Assembly (NCBI GenBank): GCA_004297775.1
Contig: SCUE01000005.1
Location: 57,530 to 121,529, forward strand
Source: Chloroflexota bacterium
GTDB lineage: Bacteria > Chloroflexota > UBA6077 > FW602-bin22
DNA length: 64,000 bases
Direction: 5' to 3'
Shown here one piece after another: positions 45,065-54,427 of the stretch. Numbering within the stretch: position 1 is the first letter of the stretch; every line of letters begins with the position of its first letter. The notes under the pieces were generated by a model. The model worked only from the letters and a program-made list of their open reading frames with translations, searched no databases and had not been told where the DNA came from. The position numbers and the translations under genes are program-made.

Positions 45065-46063
45065 GTGTCCGCGAAGGTCATCACGCTCGTTCCCGTACTT
45101 GCCGACGACGTCCTGGCGATCGCCCGCAAGCTCCTGCCCGAGGGGTATCGGCTCGAGGTCGTCTCGAAGGCTGACTTGCCGGCGCGCATGCCGGACGTCG
45201 AATTCCTTCTTGGCATGGAGCCGGGTTGGATCGACGACGAGGTTCTGATCGGCGCCAAGAAGTTGAAGCTCGTCCAGTTGATGAACGTCGGGTACGACTC
45301 GTTCAACGTGGAGGGCGCGCGCAGAGCGCGCGTTCCGGTAGCGGTGAATGGCGGCGCCAACGCGATTTCGGTCGCCGAGCACACCATGATGTTCATCCTG
45401 GCGCTGCTGAAGCGCCTGGCGCTACTCGACGAGAACGTACGAACGGGTGTGTGGCGCGGTGGCGCCCTTGGCGGCCTGCGCATCCACGAGATTTGGAGCC
45501 AGACCGTTGGCATCGTCGGAATGGGACGCATCGGCCAGGAGCTCGTCAAACGCATACGACCGTTCGAACCGAGCGAGATCGTCTACTACGACCCGATCCG
45601 GCCGAGCGCGGAGCGGGAGAAGGCGCTCGGAGTTCGCTACCTCCCGTTCGATGAACTGCTCAACGTGTCCGATATCGTGAGTCTGCACGTGCCGCTGATG
45701 CCGGAGACGCGCAATATGATCGGTGCGCGGGCGCTGAAGTTGATGAAGCGGACGGCGGTCCTCGTCAACAACAGTCGCGGCGGACTGGTCGATGAAGCGG
45801 CGCTCGCCGACGCGCTCACGAACGGCGTCATCGCCGGGGCAGGCCTCGATGTCCTCAGTCAGGAACCACCGCCGAAGGACCACCCGCTCTTCGAAGTCAA
45901 GAATGTGCTCCTGACGCCGCACATGGCTGGGCCAACCTGGGAGAGTTACCCGCGTCGATTCGCGAACTGTTTCGAGAACATCGTGCGCGTCGCGAATGGC
46001 GGCGAGCCGCAGTGGGTCATCCCAGAGCTGAAGGAACTCATCGGAGCGCCGAGGGCGCGCTGA
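45065..46063 (+). CDS. D-2-hydroxyacid dehydrogenase (phosphoglycerate dehydrogenase-like)
   Basis: A 332-residue NAD-dependent dehydrogenase. The Rossmann motif is intact, VGIVGMGRIGQELVKRI (about 148-164), unlike the relative at 2556-3623. Catalytic Arg lies in VNNSRGGLVDEAALADAL (about 237-254), Glu in AGLDVLSQEPPPKDHPLF (about 260-277) and His in TPHMAGPTWESYP (about 285). It may process the hydroxy acid formed from the sugar imported by the ABC transporter before it; this is inferred only from position. GTG with GGAGG upstream. Confidence 0.88.
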   Translation: MSAKVITLVPVLADDVLAIARKLLPEGYRLEVVSKADLPARMPDVEFLLGMEPGWIDDEVLIGAKKLKLVQLMNVGYDSFNVEGARRARVPVAVNGGANAISVAEHTMMFILALLKRLALLDENVRTGVWRGGALGGLRIHEIWSQTVGIVGMGRIGQELVKRIRPFEPSEIVYYDPIRPSAEREKALGVRYLPFDELLNVSDIVSLHVPLMPETRNMIGARALKLMKRTAVLVNNSRGGLVDEAALADALTNGVIAGAGLDVLSQEPPPKDHPLFEVKNVLLTPHMAGPTWESYPRRFANCFENIVRVANGGEPQWVIPELKELIGAPRAR

Positions 46064-46144
46064 CATTGGACGCCGGCCTCGCGCCGTACGCGGCGAGAGG
46101 CAGGTTACGTGGTTCCCTCATCGAATCAAATCGGTGGCGGTGCC

Positions 46145-46150
46145 GATAAT
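46145..46150 (+). promoter_or_regulatory. -10-like box of CARDB surface protein gene
   Basis: GATAAT ends 9 bases before GTG 46160 and supports that start over GTG 46109. Confidence 0.4.
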
Positions 46151-46159
46151 CGACCTACC

Positions 46160-48421
46160 GTGAAAGCGCGTGCCTTCCTTGGCGCACTGATCGTGCTGGG
46201 CGCGATCGCGTTGGCGACTGCGCCGGTGAGTTCAGTTGACGCGCAGGTCATCGCAACCGCCACACCGAGCTTGCCCGATCTCGTCGTCGAGTCGATGGCG
46301 ATCGAACCCGAAGTCATCGGCGCCTGCACGACCGGTGAATCGATTCTGGGTATTCGCGTCATCGTTGCGAACCGTGGCGGCAACAGCAGCCTGCCATTCG
46401 CCGTCGACGTGAATGGTGTGCGCCAACGTCTCAGCGGACTCGGCATTGGTCAGACCGCGACTCTCTGGTACCGAGGGTACAGCACTGGCTTGAACAGCGC
46501 GACCGTCGACGTCTCGCAGGAGGTGTTCGAGCGGAACGAAGCGAACAATACGTCGCAAAACCTTTCGTCCGGACTGCGGTTGGCGCCAACCTGCGTGCCG
46601 ACGCCGACTCAGACATTGACGCCGACGCAAACATTGACTCCGACTCCAACATTTACGCCCACACAAACACCGACGCCGACAATCACGTCGACTCCGACCC
46701 CTTTCCTCTCACCGACCGCGACAGCGACCGAGGCGCCGGCGAACGGTGTCGACGTCGTTGTTATGCCCGCCTACAAGCGGATCATCGCCGGAGAGACCGT
46801 CCTGATCGAGGTGCGCGTCACGTGGAATCCGGATAGCCTCCCGGTCACCCTATCCCACGCGGGCACAGACGCGGTCTCGCCGAGTGGGTCACCCCAGACG
46901 GCCTGGTCTCCCAGCGCGACGGTTCGGGGGGTGGGCGCGGCGCGATTGACGATCGGAACATCCAACACGCTGGAGTCAGGCGCGTATACCTTGACGATAA
47001 CGGCGACAACCGACCTCGGCGCATCCAGCGTCGAAATTGAGCTCGAGGTCCTGCCGACGACCACGCAGTTCGAGGCCGAGATCGAACGCCGCGCCGAATA
47101 CTCATCGGCCGGTCCGGAGACGATCCCGCCGTACCGCGGTGGCGACGGCTTTTACTACGAAGCGCGGGTCAACGCGCTGTTGCAGTGGCGCCCCGAGGCC
47201 GGGACGTACTTCCATGTCAATACATCGGAACTAATCGACCTGAGCGCGCGCGCGGGGAAGCTCCTCCGGCTTCCGAATACGGTCGGGGAGGAGGGCTCCG
47301 GCGGAAACTGGCCGAAGGCGCGCGACATTCGCTTCGGTTGGATGACCGATCCATTGATTGCCGATCGATTCCGTCAGCCGCCGCCCGGTCGATCGGGTGC
47401 CTGGGATGAGAACGGTGCGATCACGCTCTACGGATTGCCGATGTCGCGACCAACGCAGCTCGGGCCGTACGTCGTGCAGCGATTCCAGCGCGCCGTGTTT
47501 CGGCACTGGGTAGCGGACGTGCCGCGCCATCCGCAATGGAAAGACACGGTATCCGTCATCCCTCTGCATCAGGCCGCCCTGACATTCTTGCCCGAGATCG
47601 ACCCCATCGCGGCGAGTCAGATCGCGCGCACGTCCCGTCCCGGCGGCACGCCCGCGTTCGCGGGCTACTGGGAGGTCGATGGCTCGGCGTCGAACGGATT
47701 CGCGACCGTATCGCTCCTGGCCGAGGACTCGGGCACCGCGCGGGTCGCGATCGGAAACCCGACGAACTCCTGGCTCGAGGTCACGATGATCGGTCCGGCT
47801 GGACTCGAAGGCGAACTCGCGCCAGGCGAAACGACGCTGGCGGACTGGCCGGGTCTGACGCCGATGACCTGGATCCTCGAACCGGACGAAAAGGCGACGT
47901 TCCACGTCCACCCGAATCTCGTTCACGAGGCATCCGAGGTCCGGCGGGCGTCAGTGACGAATTTCTGGGTTCGGCCGAGCGCACGGGCCGCGATGGCGCG
48001 TGTCGTGCAGGCCATCGCGAGCGTGGCCGTGCCCGAGGTCGGCGAGTTGAGCGGACCTCGGTTGTCGGCGTTCTACCGAGCGATGCTTGACTCGGCGGCG
48101 CGCACCGGGTCGGCAAGGGCAGGGTGCCTCGTCGCGCTCGATGGAGATGTCAACGCCGGCGACGAGCGAGCGTTCGATCGCAATCTGGCATGCGTCGCGC
48201 GTGAACCGTGGACCGGCTGGATCCTGGCTGAGGCCACCGCCGCGATTGGCCACGGGATCGATCCGAACATCATCGCCGGACGCTTGAACGTCGATGCTCT
48301 GCGGCGCGCGGTGGCGCCTGATCCGGCCACAGGTTGGTTCTGGTGGGATATCCAGATCGATGGCCGCGATCCCGGCGGACGGGTCCGCGTCAGTCGAACT
48401 GGCGTCGCGGCCGGCGGATAG
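46160..48421 (+). CDS. Large secreted protein: CARDB domain, Thr-Pro linker, Ig-like and FGLP-type modules
   Basis: A 753-residue exported protein. A signal peptide (RAFLGALIVLGAIALATAPVSSVDA, in parts, about 4-28) precedes a CARDB adhesion-like domain: PDLVVESMAIEPEVIG, NRGGNSSLPFAVDVNG and FERNEANNTS (about 38-140). A Thr-Pro-rich linker (about 147-190) follows, then an Ig-like domain ending VEIELEVLP (about 310). The next part (about 315-480) has ITLYGLPMSRPTQLGPYVVQRFQRAVFRHW (in parts), a module often seen in Chloroflexota exoproteins. The C-terminal 250 residues are unrecognised. GTG 46160 is preferred over GTG 46109. It may be a surface adhesin or carbohydrate-binding protein. Confidence 0.7.
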   Translation: MKARAFLGALIVLGAIALATAPVSSVDAQVIATATPSLPDLVVESMAIEPEVIGACTTGESILGIRVIVANRGGNSSLPFAVDVNGVRQRLSGLGIGQTATLWYRGYSTGLNSATVDVSQEVFERNEANNTSQNLSSGLRLAPTCVPTPTQTLTPTQTLTPTPTFTPTQTPTPTITSTPTPFLSPTATATEAPANGVDVVVMPAYKRIIAGETVLIEVRVTWNPDSLPVTLSHAGTDAVSPSGSPQTAWSPSATVRGVGAARLTIGTSNTLESGAYTLTITATTDLGASSVEIELEVLPTTTQFEAEIERRAEYSSAGPETIPPYRGGDGFYYEARVNALLQWRPEAGTYFHVNTSELIDLSARAGKLLRLPNTVGEEGSGGNWPKARDIRFGWMTDPLIADRFRQPPPGRSGAWDENGAITLYGLPMSRPTQLGPYVVQRFQRAVFRHWVADVPRHPQWKDTVSVIPLHQAALTFLPEIDPIAASQIARTSRPGGTPAFAGYWEVDGSASNGFATVSLLAEDSGTARVAIGNPTNSWLEVTMIGPAGLEGELAPGETTLADWPGLTPMTWILEPDEKATFHVHPNLVHEASEVRRASVTNFWVRPSARAAMARVVQAIASVAVPEVGELSGPRLSAFYRAMLDSAARTGSARAGCLVALDGDVNAGDERAFDRNLACVAREPWTGWILAEATAAIGHGIDPNIIAGRLNVDALRRAVAPDPATGWFWWDIQIDGRDPGGRVRVSRTGVAAGG

Positions 48422-48519
48422 CCGGCGACGCGGCCGTTGCCGACATAGGCATTCCTGTCCTCAATGGAGATCGCGTCGGGTAGTCGGATCCCGCAGTCGG
48501 AGTGGCCGGACTGACCGCA

Positions 48520-49446
48520 TCAGACGAGCCAGCGGTTGATGTCGTACGATGGGCGAAGCTGCCCGATCGGTGCATCGCGTTGTACGGCCAGCCAATCGGC
48601 AAAACCCCAGCGGGGGCGCCACCCGAGCGATCGGGCAGGTCGCTCGATGTCGTAGAACACGGTGAGCGGAGGAATCGCGATGCCGTGCCTCTGGAAAACC
48701 TCGCCAACACCCGGATAGTGCCGTTCATAAACAGCGAGCGCCTCATCGGTTCCGCGTCGGGTCGCGGCGACATCGGCCGCGCTGTACGGAACTGCCGGGG
48801 CGATATAGTGCGCCTCCCACCCGGTCGGCGGCGCCGGCGCGTCCACAGCCAGAACGTGTGCGGCGATAACATCCTCCGGGTACAGCCAAGTGCCAGTCAA
48901 GAGCCGTGGCCCGATGTGCTCCTCCTCGCGCGGAATGAACGTCGCCGGGCGGAGGACGATGCAGCAAAGGGCATCGACTCGGTGAAAGCGAGCCGCGACT
49001 TCCTCACCGATTTGTTTGGTGAGTCCGTAGAGACGCCGCGGCGCCGGAGTGACGTCCTCCCGGACGGGTAGCTCCTCAGGCGCGAATGGACGTCCTCCAA
49101 ACGGCTCGACGCTGCTTGTTAGGACGACCCTCTTCACTCCCATGGCGACGCAGGCGGCCAAGAGGTGATGGGTCGCCTTGACATTCAAGTCCCAGTAGAA
49201 GCCGTCAGCGTACTCCTTCCAGGGATGAATCGAGGCACAGTGAACGACGACCTCGGCACCCGCAACCGCGCGTGCACAACCGTCCGGATCGGTGAGATCG
49301 GCCTGCACCGCCTGAATCGATTCAACAGCTTGGACCGATGGGGGAACCGGTCGCAAATCGACCCCGCGCACTGTGTGACGCGCACTGAGATTGATGGCGA
49401 CGCGTGAGCCGAGGACCCCGGCCGCGCCAGATACCACGACGTGCAT
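48520..49446 (-). CDS. NAD-dependent epimerase/dehydratase
   Basis: A 308-residue extended-SDR sugar-nucleotide or sugar enzyme. The NAD motif is VVSGAAGVLGSRVAINL (about 4-20), with Tyr and Lys in the catalytic YxxxK as YGLTKQ (about 136). The C-terminal ERPARSLGWRPRWGFADWL is typical of the family. ATG follows the permease stop by 4 bases, with AAGGGG ahead of it. It is the last gene of the eight-gene catabolic operon and convergent with the CARDB gene. Substrate likely the sugar or derivative handled by the operon, by position only. Confidence 0.85.
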   Translation of the reverse strand: MHVVVSGAAGVLGSRVAINLSARHTVRGVDLRPVPPSVQAVESIQAVQADLTDPDGCARAVAGAEVVVHCASIHPWKEYADGFYWDLNVKATHHLLAACVAMGVKRVVLTSSVEPFGGRPFAPEELPVREDVTPAPRRLYGLTKQIGEEVAARFHRVDALCCIVLRPATFIPREEEHIGPRLLTGTWLYPEDVIAAHVLAVDAPAPPTGWEAHYIAPAVPYSAADVAATRRGTDEALAVYERHYPGVGEVFQRHGIAIPPLTVFYDIERPARSLGWRPRWGFADWLAVQRDAPIGQLRPSYDINRWLV

Positions 49447-49450
49447 GCCG

Positions 49451-50350
49451 TTACCCCTTCATGCCTGTGACGGTTATTCCCTGAATGAAGTAGCGCTGAA
49501 AGAGGGCGAACACAATCAAGAGTGGCAGTACCGTGATCGTTGAGGCGGCCATCAAGCTCGTGAGGTCGATACCCGCCTCGTTTTGAAAGAAGAACAGGCC
49601 GACCGCGACAGTGCGCATCTCGCCCTTTTGCAAGTAGATCAGTGGATGAAGGAAGTCGTTCCACGTCGAGACGAACGCGAAGATCGCGACCGCGGCGAGC
49701 GCCGGCTGGCAGAGTGGAAGAATGATGTCCCAAAAGAGCCGGAGCTCATTGCACCCGTCAATTCGGCCAGCATCGGAAAGTTCGGCCGGAATGCTGCGCA
49801 TGTACTGTCGAATAAGGAAGATGCTGAATGGACTACTCGCCAATGCCGCCGGCACGATGAACGGCAGGTAAGTGTTGAGCCAGCCGAGATTTCGAAACAA
49901 GATGAACAAAGGAATGATTGTGACCTGAGGCGGCAGAATGATCGTCGCAATCACGAGGATGAAGACCGCATCGCGGCCAGGCCAGGGAATGCGCGCGAAC
50001 GAGTACGCCACGATCGAGCACGAGAGGACTGTCCCGACCAGGACGACAGCCTCCAGCCCGACCGTGTTGATGAAGTAGCGCGGGAAGTTCGATTGAACCA
50101 TCGAACGTGAGAAGTTCCCGAAAGTGATCGGGTTTGGAAAGAACTGCAAGTTTCGGGAATACAACTGTGCATTAGTCATCAAAGCCGTGGCCAGCATCCA
50201 CCAGAGCGGGGCAATCGCGACTAGACCGCCGGAGATCAGGACGACGTACAGGCCGGTCTTGCGCGCCACCGTTCGGATTCGCACGGTTCTGCGCGCCGCG
50301 GCGACAGACCTCGTGGGGACGGTGCGATCGACTCCCATGCCGGGATTCAT
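49451..50350 (-). CDS. Carbohydrate ABC transporter permease (MalG-like)
   Basis: A 299-residue permease with six helices. The EAA loop is LSDAGRIDGCNELRLFWDIILPLC (parts, about 190-213). The start ATG overlaps the stop of the first permease by four bases (ATGA). It completes the transporter with the two genes before it. Confidence 0.9.
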   Translation of the reverse strand: MNPGMGVDRTVPTRSVAAARRTVRIRTVARKTGLYVVLISGGLVAIAPLWWMLATALMTNAQLYSRNLQFFPNPITFGNFSRSMVQSNFPRYFINTVGLEAVVLVGTVLSCSIVAYSFARIPWPGRDAVFILVIATIILPPQVTIIPLFILFRNLGWLNTYLPFIVPAALASSPFSIFLIRQYMRSIPAELSDAGRIDGCNELRLFWDIILPLCQPALAAVAIFAFVSTWNDFLHPLIYLQKGEMRTVAVGLFFFQNEAGIDLTSLMAASTITVLPLLIVFALFQRYFIQGITVTGMKG

Positions 50351-51243
50351 CGCGCGGCCTCTTCTTCATAGTGGACCCAGCGCCTACCGAGCAAGAACTG
50401 AGCGATTGTGAGTGCCAGAACGACGACGAATAACACCCAGGCAAACGCGGAGGCGTAGCCCATCTTGAAGTACTCGAATCCGAGTCGGTACAAGTACAAG
50501 ACGTAGAAAAGCGTCGAGTCGGCTGGTCCGCCGCCAGTCAGAACGTACGCGTACGTGAATATCTGAAATGAACCGATGACCGTCGTGATCATGTGAAAGA
50601 AGATCGTGGGCGTGAGCAGTGGCACCGTGACGTTGAGGAAACGCGTCACTGGGCCGGCGCCGTCGATCGAAGCGGCCTCGTAGAGATGCGCCGGAATCGC
50701 CTGAAGGCCAGCCAGGTAGATCACCATACCGGAGCCAATACCCCAGAGGCTCATCAGGATGAAGGCAGGTTTCGACCAGTGCATCGAGCCAAGCCACTGC
50801 GGACCATGGATGCCCACGATCCGCAGCATCTTGTTCAGCAAACCGAAGTCACCGGCGAAGATCACTGCGAAGACAACCGCCAGCGCAACACCGGATACAA
50901 CCGACGGAACGAAAATCGCCGTGCGGAAGATGGTCTGTCCGGGCAACTTCTCGTTTGTCAGCATGGCGGCGGCCAGGGCAGCCACCATCACGAGCGGAAT
51001 GTGAAACAGCGCGTAGAAGGCCGTGTTGTAGAGGCTCGTCCAGAACAACTCGTCGTCACCCATCGCCTGGAAGTTCCCAAGCCCAATCCAGCGCGGCGTC
51101 TGGATGATGTTGAACTCGGTAAAGCTGTAATAGAGGGCTGCCACAATGGGTCCGAGGGTGAAAACGAGAAAACCCAGGATCCAGGGCGATGCGAACAACA
51201 GGCCGTTGACCACGTCGCGACGCCGCCAAGCTGAAGTGCGCAT
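50347..51243 (-). CDS. Sugar ABC transporter permease (MalF-like)
   Basis: A 298-residue permease with six or seven helices. The EAA loop is YEAASIDGAGPVTRFLNVTVPLL (parts, about 187-209). The segment LNGLLFASPWILGFLVFTLGPIV in parts is the first helix. It starts 9 bases after the binding-protein stop, with GGAAGG before the ATG, and overlaps the second permease gene by 4 bases. Confidence 0.9.
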   Translation of the reverse strand: MRTSAWRRRDVVNGLLFASPWILGFLVFTLGPIVAALYYSFTEFNIIQTPRWIGLGNFQAMGDDELFWTSLYNTAFYALFHIPLVMVAALAAAMLTNEKLPGQTIFRTAIFVPSVVSGVALAVVFAVIFAGDFGLLNKMLRIVGIHGPQWLGSMHWSKPAFILMSLWGIGSGMVIYLAGLQAIPAHLYEAASIDGAGPVTRFLNVTVPLLTPTIFFHMITTVIGSFQIFTYAYVLTGGGPADSTLFYVLYLYRLGFEYFKMGYASAFAWVLFVVVLALTIAQFLLGRRWVHYEEEAAR

Positions 51244-51252
51244 CGCCTTCCG

Positions 51253-52704
51253 TTACTTGTACTTGTCGAGTTCGGCCTGAACCTTTGTCCTCGCCGCGGT
51301 GAGAGCCTCCTTAGCACTCATCTTTCCAGTGATCGCGTTGTCTGACGCACGGATCATCTCATCCCAGATGAGTTGGCTTGGAGGGATCGGTGGGCGAATG
51401 TTCGTCTGTGGGATGAGTCCGATCGTGAAACTGATCATCGGATCTTCCTTGAAGATCGGATCCAGTGCGACAACGGACTTCCGGGTGGGGATCCACGCAT
51501 GGCGCTTGGCGTACAACACGCCATTGCTCGGCTCGTTCATGAACTTGACAAATTCCCAGGCGATGTCCTTCACCTTGCTGGTGCTGAAGACGACGCTTGA
51601 CAGCACGCCGGACCATGTCGCGGATTTCTTGCCTTTCGGCGGCGCGGCGTAGCCGAGGACATTTTGAAGTTCCGGCTTTTTCGCCTTGACCTGATCGAAC
51701 CAGAGCGACCCCGTCGGATAGACCGACATCGACAACTTCTCGGTCATGATGGGCAGGATTCCACCCGCCGCGGCGAGCTGCCCGAAGGCGGTCAGTTTCT
51801 CGGCGCCGCCCATGTCCTTGACAAACTGAGTGCACCACTCAAGTGCCTCGACGATCTCAGGTGAGTCGCACGTGACCTGCGTCAGGTCGTCGTTGACGAA
51901 CTTCCCACCGTTGAGCCAGCCCCACAGGAACAGCCAGGTGTTGCCCGTGAGCTGATACCCGCCGCCGGTGCCGCCGCCCGGCATGAGAGGGACGCCACCG
52001 ATCCGCTCGATGTCCTCGCCCTTCTTCTTGGACAGCTTGGTTGCGGCGGTCTTGAATTCTTCCCACGTGGACGGCGCCTTTGTGGGATCGAGTCCGACCT
52101 CCTTGAAGTGATCCTTGTTGTAGAAGAGAGCACGCATGTCCCAGTAGTAGGGCAAGGCGTACAACTTGTTCTTGTACTTGCTAGCGTCGATCGCGAGCTT
52201 TTCCCAGTCGCCGAGATCGAGTTTGTCAGCCTTGACATTGTCGTCTAGCGGAGCCAAGAACCCAGTCGCCGCGAGCTGTGGCACGCGCTGATCGTCGATC
52301 CAAATGGTACTGTCGATCTGTCCGCCACCACCTACGGTCGTCGTAATCTGCTCCATGAGCTTGGCCCAGACGCCTTCGATGAAGGTCACCTTGACGTTCG
52401 GGTTCTTGGCCTCGAACGCCTTCTGGACGTCCTCCTGGGTTTGACCGCGGAGGTCTCCCGGCGGTTTTCCGAAAGGCGAGATCAGCACGAGCTCGGTCAT
52501 CTGACTGGACGCCGCGGCGGGTTTCGCGGCGGGTGGCGCGGCGGCGGGGGCAGCGGACTTGACTGGCTCGGCTGGCTTTACAGGTGCCGGGGTTGGCGTC
52601 GGTGAACTACACGCCGCCAGAATTGCCCCGACCGCGGTCGTTCCGATAGTGAGCACGCGACGCCGACTGAAAGTTGAACGGAGCGATCGACCTAAGGACT
52701 CCAT
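51253..52704 (-). CDS. Carbohydrate ABC transporter substrate-binding lipoprotein
   Basis: A 483-residue binding protein. A Tat-like signal SRRRVLTIGTTAVGAILAAC (about 13-32) ends in a LAAC lipobox, and a Pro/Ala-rich spacer runs to about 68. The family-1 fold follows (TELVLISPFGKPPGD onward). Its spacer is shorter and less repetitive than that of the protein at 41611. Start ATG with AAAGGAACG upstream. It is the gene with the largest gap before it in the operon (100 bases), which holds the inverted repeats described separately. No ATPase gene is present. Confidence 0.88.
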   Translation of the reverse strand: MESLGRSLRSTFSRRRVLTIGTTAVGAILAACSSPTPTPAPVKPAEPVKSAAPAAAPPAAKPAAASSQMTELVLISPFGKPPGDLRGQTQEDVQKAFEAKNPNVKVTFIEGVWAKLMEQITTTVGGGGQIDSTIWIDDQRVPQLAATGFLAPLDDNVKADKLDLGDWEKLAIDASKYKNKLYALPYYWDMRALFYNKDHFKEVGLDPTKAPSTWEEFKTAATKLSKKKGEDIERIGGVPLMPGGGTGGGYQLTGNTWLFLWGWLNGGKFVNDDLTQVTCDSPEIVEALEWCTQFVKDMGGAEKLTAFGQLAAAGGILPIMTEKLSMSVYPTGSLWFDQVKAKKPELQNVLGYAAPPKGKKSATWSGVLSSVVFSTSKVKDIAWEFVKFMNEPSNGVLYAKRHAWIPTRKSVVALDPIFKEDPMISFTIGLIPQTNIRPPIPPSQLIWDEMIRASDNAITGKMSAKEALTAARTKVQAELDKYK

Positions 52705-52722
52705 GGAATCTCGTTCCTTTCC

Positions 52723-52797
52723 TGATCACGATGCGCAATGATTGGGGACTCGACCAGTGATCAATGCCAGCGATCTCAAACGGGCGATAGGCCTATC
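52723..52797. promoter_or_regulatory. Possible operators upstream of ABC genes
   Basis: TGATCAC (52723-52729) and GTGATCA (52757-52763) form a 7-base inverted repeat with centres 34 bases apart. GATAGGCCTATC (52786-52797) is a separate 12-base perfect palindrome. Both lie in the 100-base gap between an SDR gene and the binding-protein gene, the only sizeable gap inside the operon. Confidence 0.4.
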
Positions 52798-52804
52798 TCC
52801 TCCG

Positions 52805-53593
52805 TCACAGCAGGTGAATCCCACCATCGACGTGCAAGCTTGCGCCTGTGATCCAGGCGGCCGCGTCTGACGCCAGGAAGGCGACAGCGGCGCCGACGTC
52901 CTCGGGACGTCCGGGCCCCCCAAGCGGCGGGCCACCACGTTTGTGACCCGCCGCGGTCACTGCCTCGCGGATCAAGTCGCGCTCTTGGCGCGAACGCTCC
53001 TCAGAAAACAACGTTGACGTAACCGGCCCGACGCGAACGGCGTTAACTGTGATGCGATGAGGGGCGAGCTCGAGCGCGAGGTTGCGCGTCAGTGCTTCGA
53101 CCGCCGCCTTTGACGCGCAATAGGCGGCGTAGCCTTCGTGAGCTTCGTCCGCGAAGTGGGAGCCAGTGCACACGATCCGACCACCGTTTCCGGCGACGAT
53201 CATGAGTTGAGCCACTGCCCGACTGCACAAGAACACTGAGCGCACGTTAATTGCGAAGGTGTCATCCCAGGCGGCGGTATCGTGACGAACGAACTGACGC
53301 ACCCGAACGGCCCCGGCATTGTTTGCCAGAATATTCACGCGACCGAATACCTGGACGATCTGATCAAATGCGCGCTGGACCTGCTCTTCGTCGGTCACAT
53401 CGGCCACAATCGGCGCGACCCGTACTCCCAACGTCTCCAACTGGCCCTGGACGCCCACCAAGTCACTTCTCGTGCGCGATACGATGGCTATTTCGGCGCC
53501 AGCTGCGGCCAGCGATCGAGCAATGCCGACACCGATGCCACGCCCCCCACCGGTGACCACCGCGACGCGACCCGCGAGTGGCCTTTCAACCAT
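52805..53593 (-). CDS. Short-chain dehydrogenase/reductase
   Basis: A 262-residue classical SDR. The cofactor motif is VVTGGGRGIGVGIARSL (about 11-27), with LANNAGAV (about 88), catalytic Ser in VCTGSHF region (about 139), and Tyr/Lys in YAAYCASKAAVEAL (about 151-164; YCASK is YxxxK). ATG 53593 shares its first base with the stop of the previous SDR gene (TGATG), so translation is coupled. It probably oxidises a hydroxyl of the imported sugar or its product. Confidence 0.88.
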   Translation of the reverse strand: MVERPLAGRVAVVTGGGRGIGVGIARSLAAAGAEIAIVSRTRSDLVGVQGQLETLGVRVAPIVADVTDEEQVQRAFDQIVQVFGRVNILANNAGAVRVRQFVRHDTAAWDDTFAINVRSVFLCSRAVAQLMIVAGNGGRIVCTGSHFADEAHEGYAAYCASKAAVEALTRNLALELAPHRITVNAVRVGPVTSTLFSEERSRQERDLIREAVTAAGHKRGGPPLGGPGRPEDVGAAVAFLASDAAAWITGASLHVDGGIHLL

Positions 53594-54402
53594 CACAGGG
53601 TTTCCTCCGAGCCCGCGCCGGCACCACCCTCCAGGAGCGCAAGGAGCCCGCCATCCACGACCAGCGTGGCGCCTGTGATGAACGACGCATCGTCGCTACA
53701 CAGAAACGCGACCGCCTTACCGATGTCCTCGGGTTCGCCAATTCGACCCATCGGCTGACGCTCGGCGACTGTCCGCTCCATACGAACTGGGTCACCCGAG
53801 GCGTCGAAGATGCCCTGCACCAACGCCGATCGTGTCCAGCCTGGACACACGGCATTCACGCGAATACGCTCCCGCGCGTAGTCGAGGGCCATGGTCCGAA
53901 CAAGGGCGATCTGGCCCGCCTTTGTCACGGCATACGGCGAGCAGCTCGCGGTGGTGCGAAATGCGTGAACCGAGGCGATATTCACGATCGAGCCACCACC
54001 CGCCCGACGGAGTTCGGGAAGCGCGTACTTCGAGCAAAGGAATGAGCCCTTCAGATTTGTGCCGAGGCACAGGTCCCACTCCTCGGACGTCAAGTCCTCG
54101 ATCGTCTTGTACACCCCAATCGCGGCGTTGTTGACCAGGATGTCCAGGCGACCGTAGTGTGCGACGGTCCCGCGGACTAGCTCTGTGACATCCCGCTCTT
54201 GGCTGACGTCGCAGCGGATCGCGATGGCGTCACCGCCGCCATCGCGAATCGCCTGGGCGGCTCCGTCACCAGTTGGCCGCCTATCACGGTTCGCGATCAC
54301 GACCCGAGCTCCGGAAGCGGCAAGAACCGCGGCGATGCCGCGACCAATTCCGAGGCCGGCGCCCGTTACAATGGCAACCTTGCCGTCGAGCCTCTTGGCC
54401 AT
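53593..54402 (-). CDS. Short-chain dehydrogenase/reductase
   Basis: A 269-residue SDR. Motifs are IVTGAGLGIGRGIAAVL (about 11-27), LVNNAAIG (about 90), Ser in IVNIASVHAF (about 140) and CSPYAVTKAGQIAL (about 152-165; YAVTK is YxxxK). AGGAGA precedes the ATG. It is related to, but clearly different from, the SDR that follows it, and the two may act in sequence or as a pair. It follows the glycosidase-like gene by 25 bases. Confidence 0.88.
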   Translation of the reverse strand: MAKRLDGKVAIVTGAGLGIGRGIAAVLAASGARVVIANRDRRPTGDGAAQAIRDGGGDAIAIRCDVSQERDVTELVRGTVAHYGRLDILVNNAAIGVYKTIEDLTSEEWDLCLGTNLKGSFLCSKYALPELRRAGGGSIVNIASVHAFRTTASCSPYAVTKAGQIALVRTMALDYARERIRVNAVCPGWTRSALVQGIFDASGDPVRMERTVAERQPMGRIGEPEDIGKAVAFLCSDDASFITGATLVVDGGLLALLEGGAGAGSEETL

Positions 54403-54427
54403 GCCTGTCTCCTAGCGCGCTGCCGCG

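Noticed and set aside
48422..48519. Terminator or RNA in the convergent gap
   Set aside because: No stem with a T-tract and no conserved RNA element is visible.
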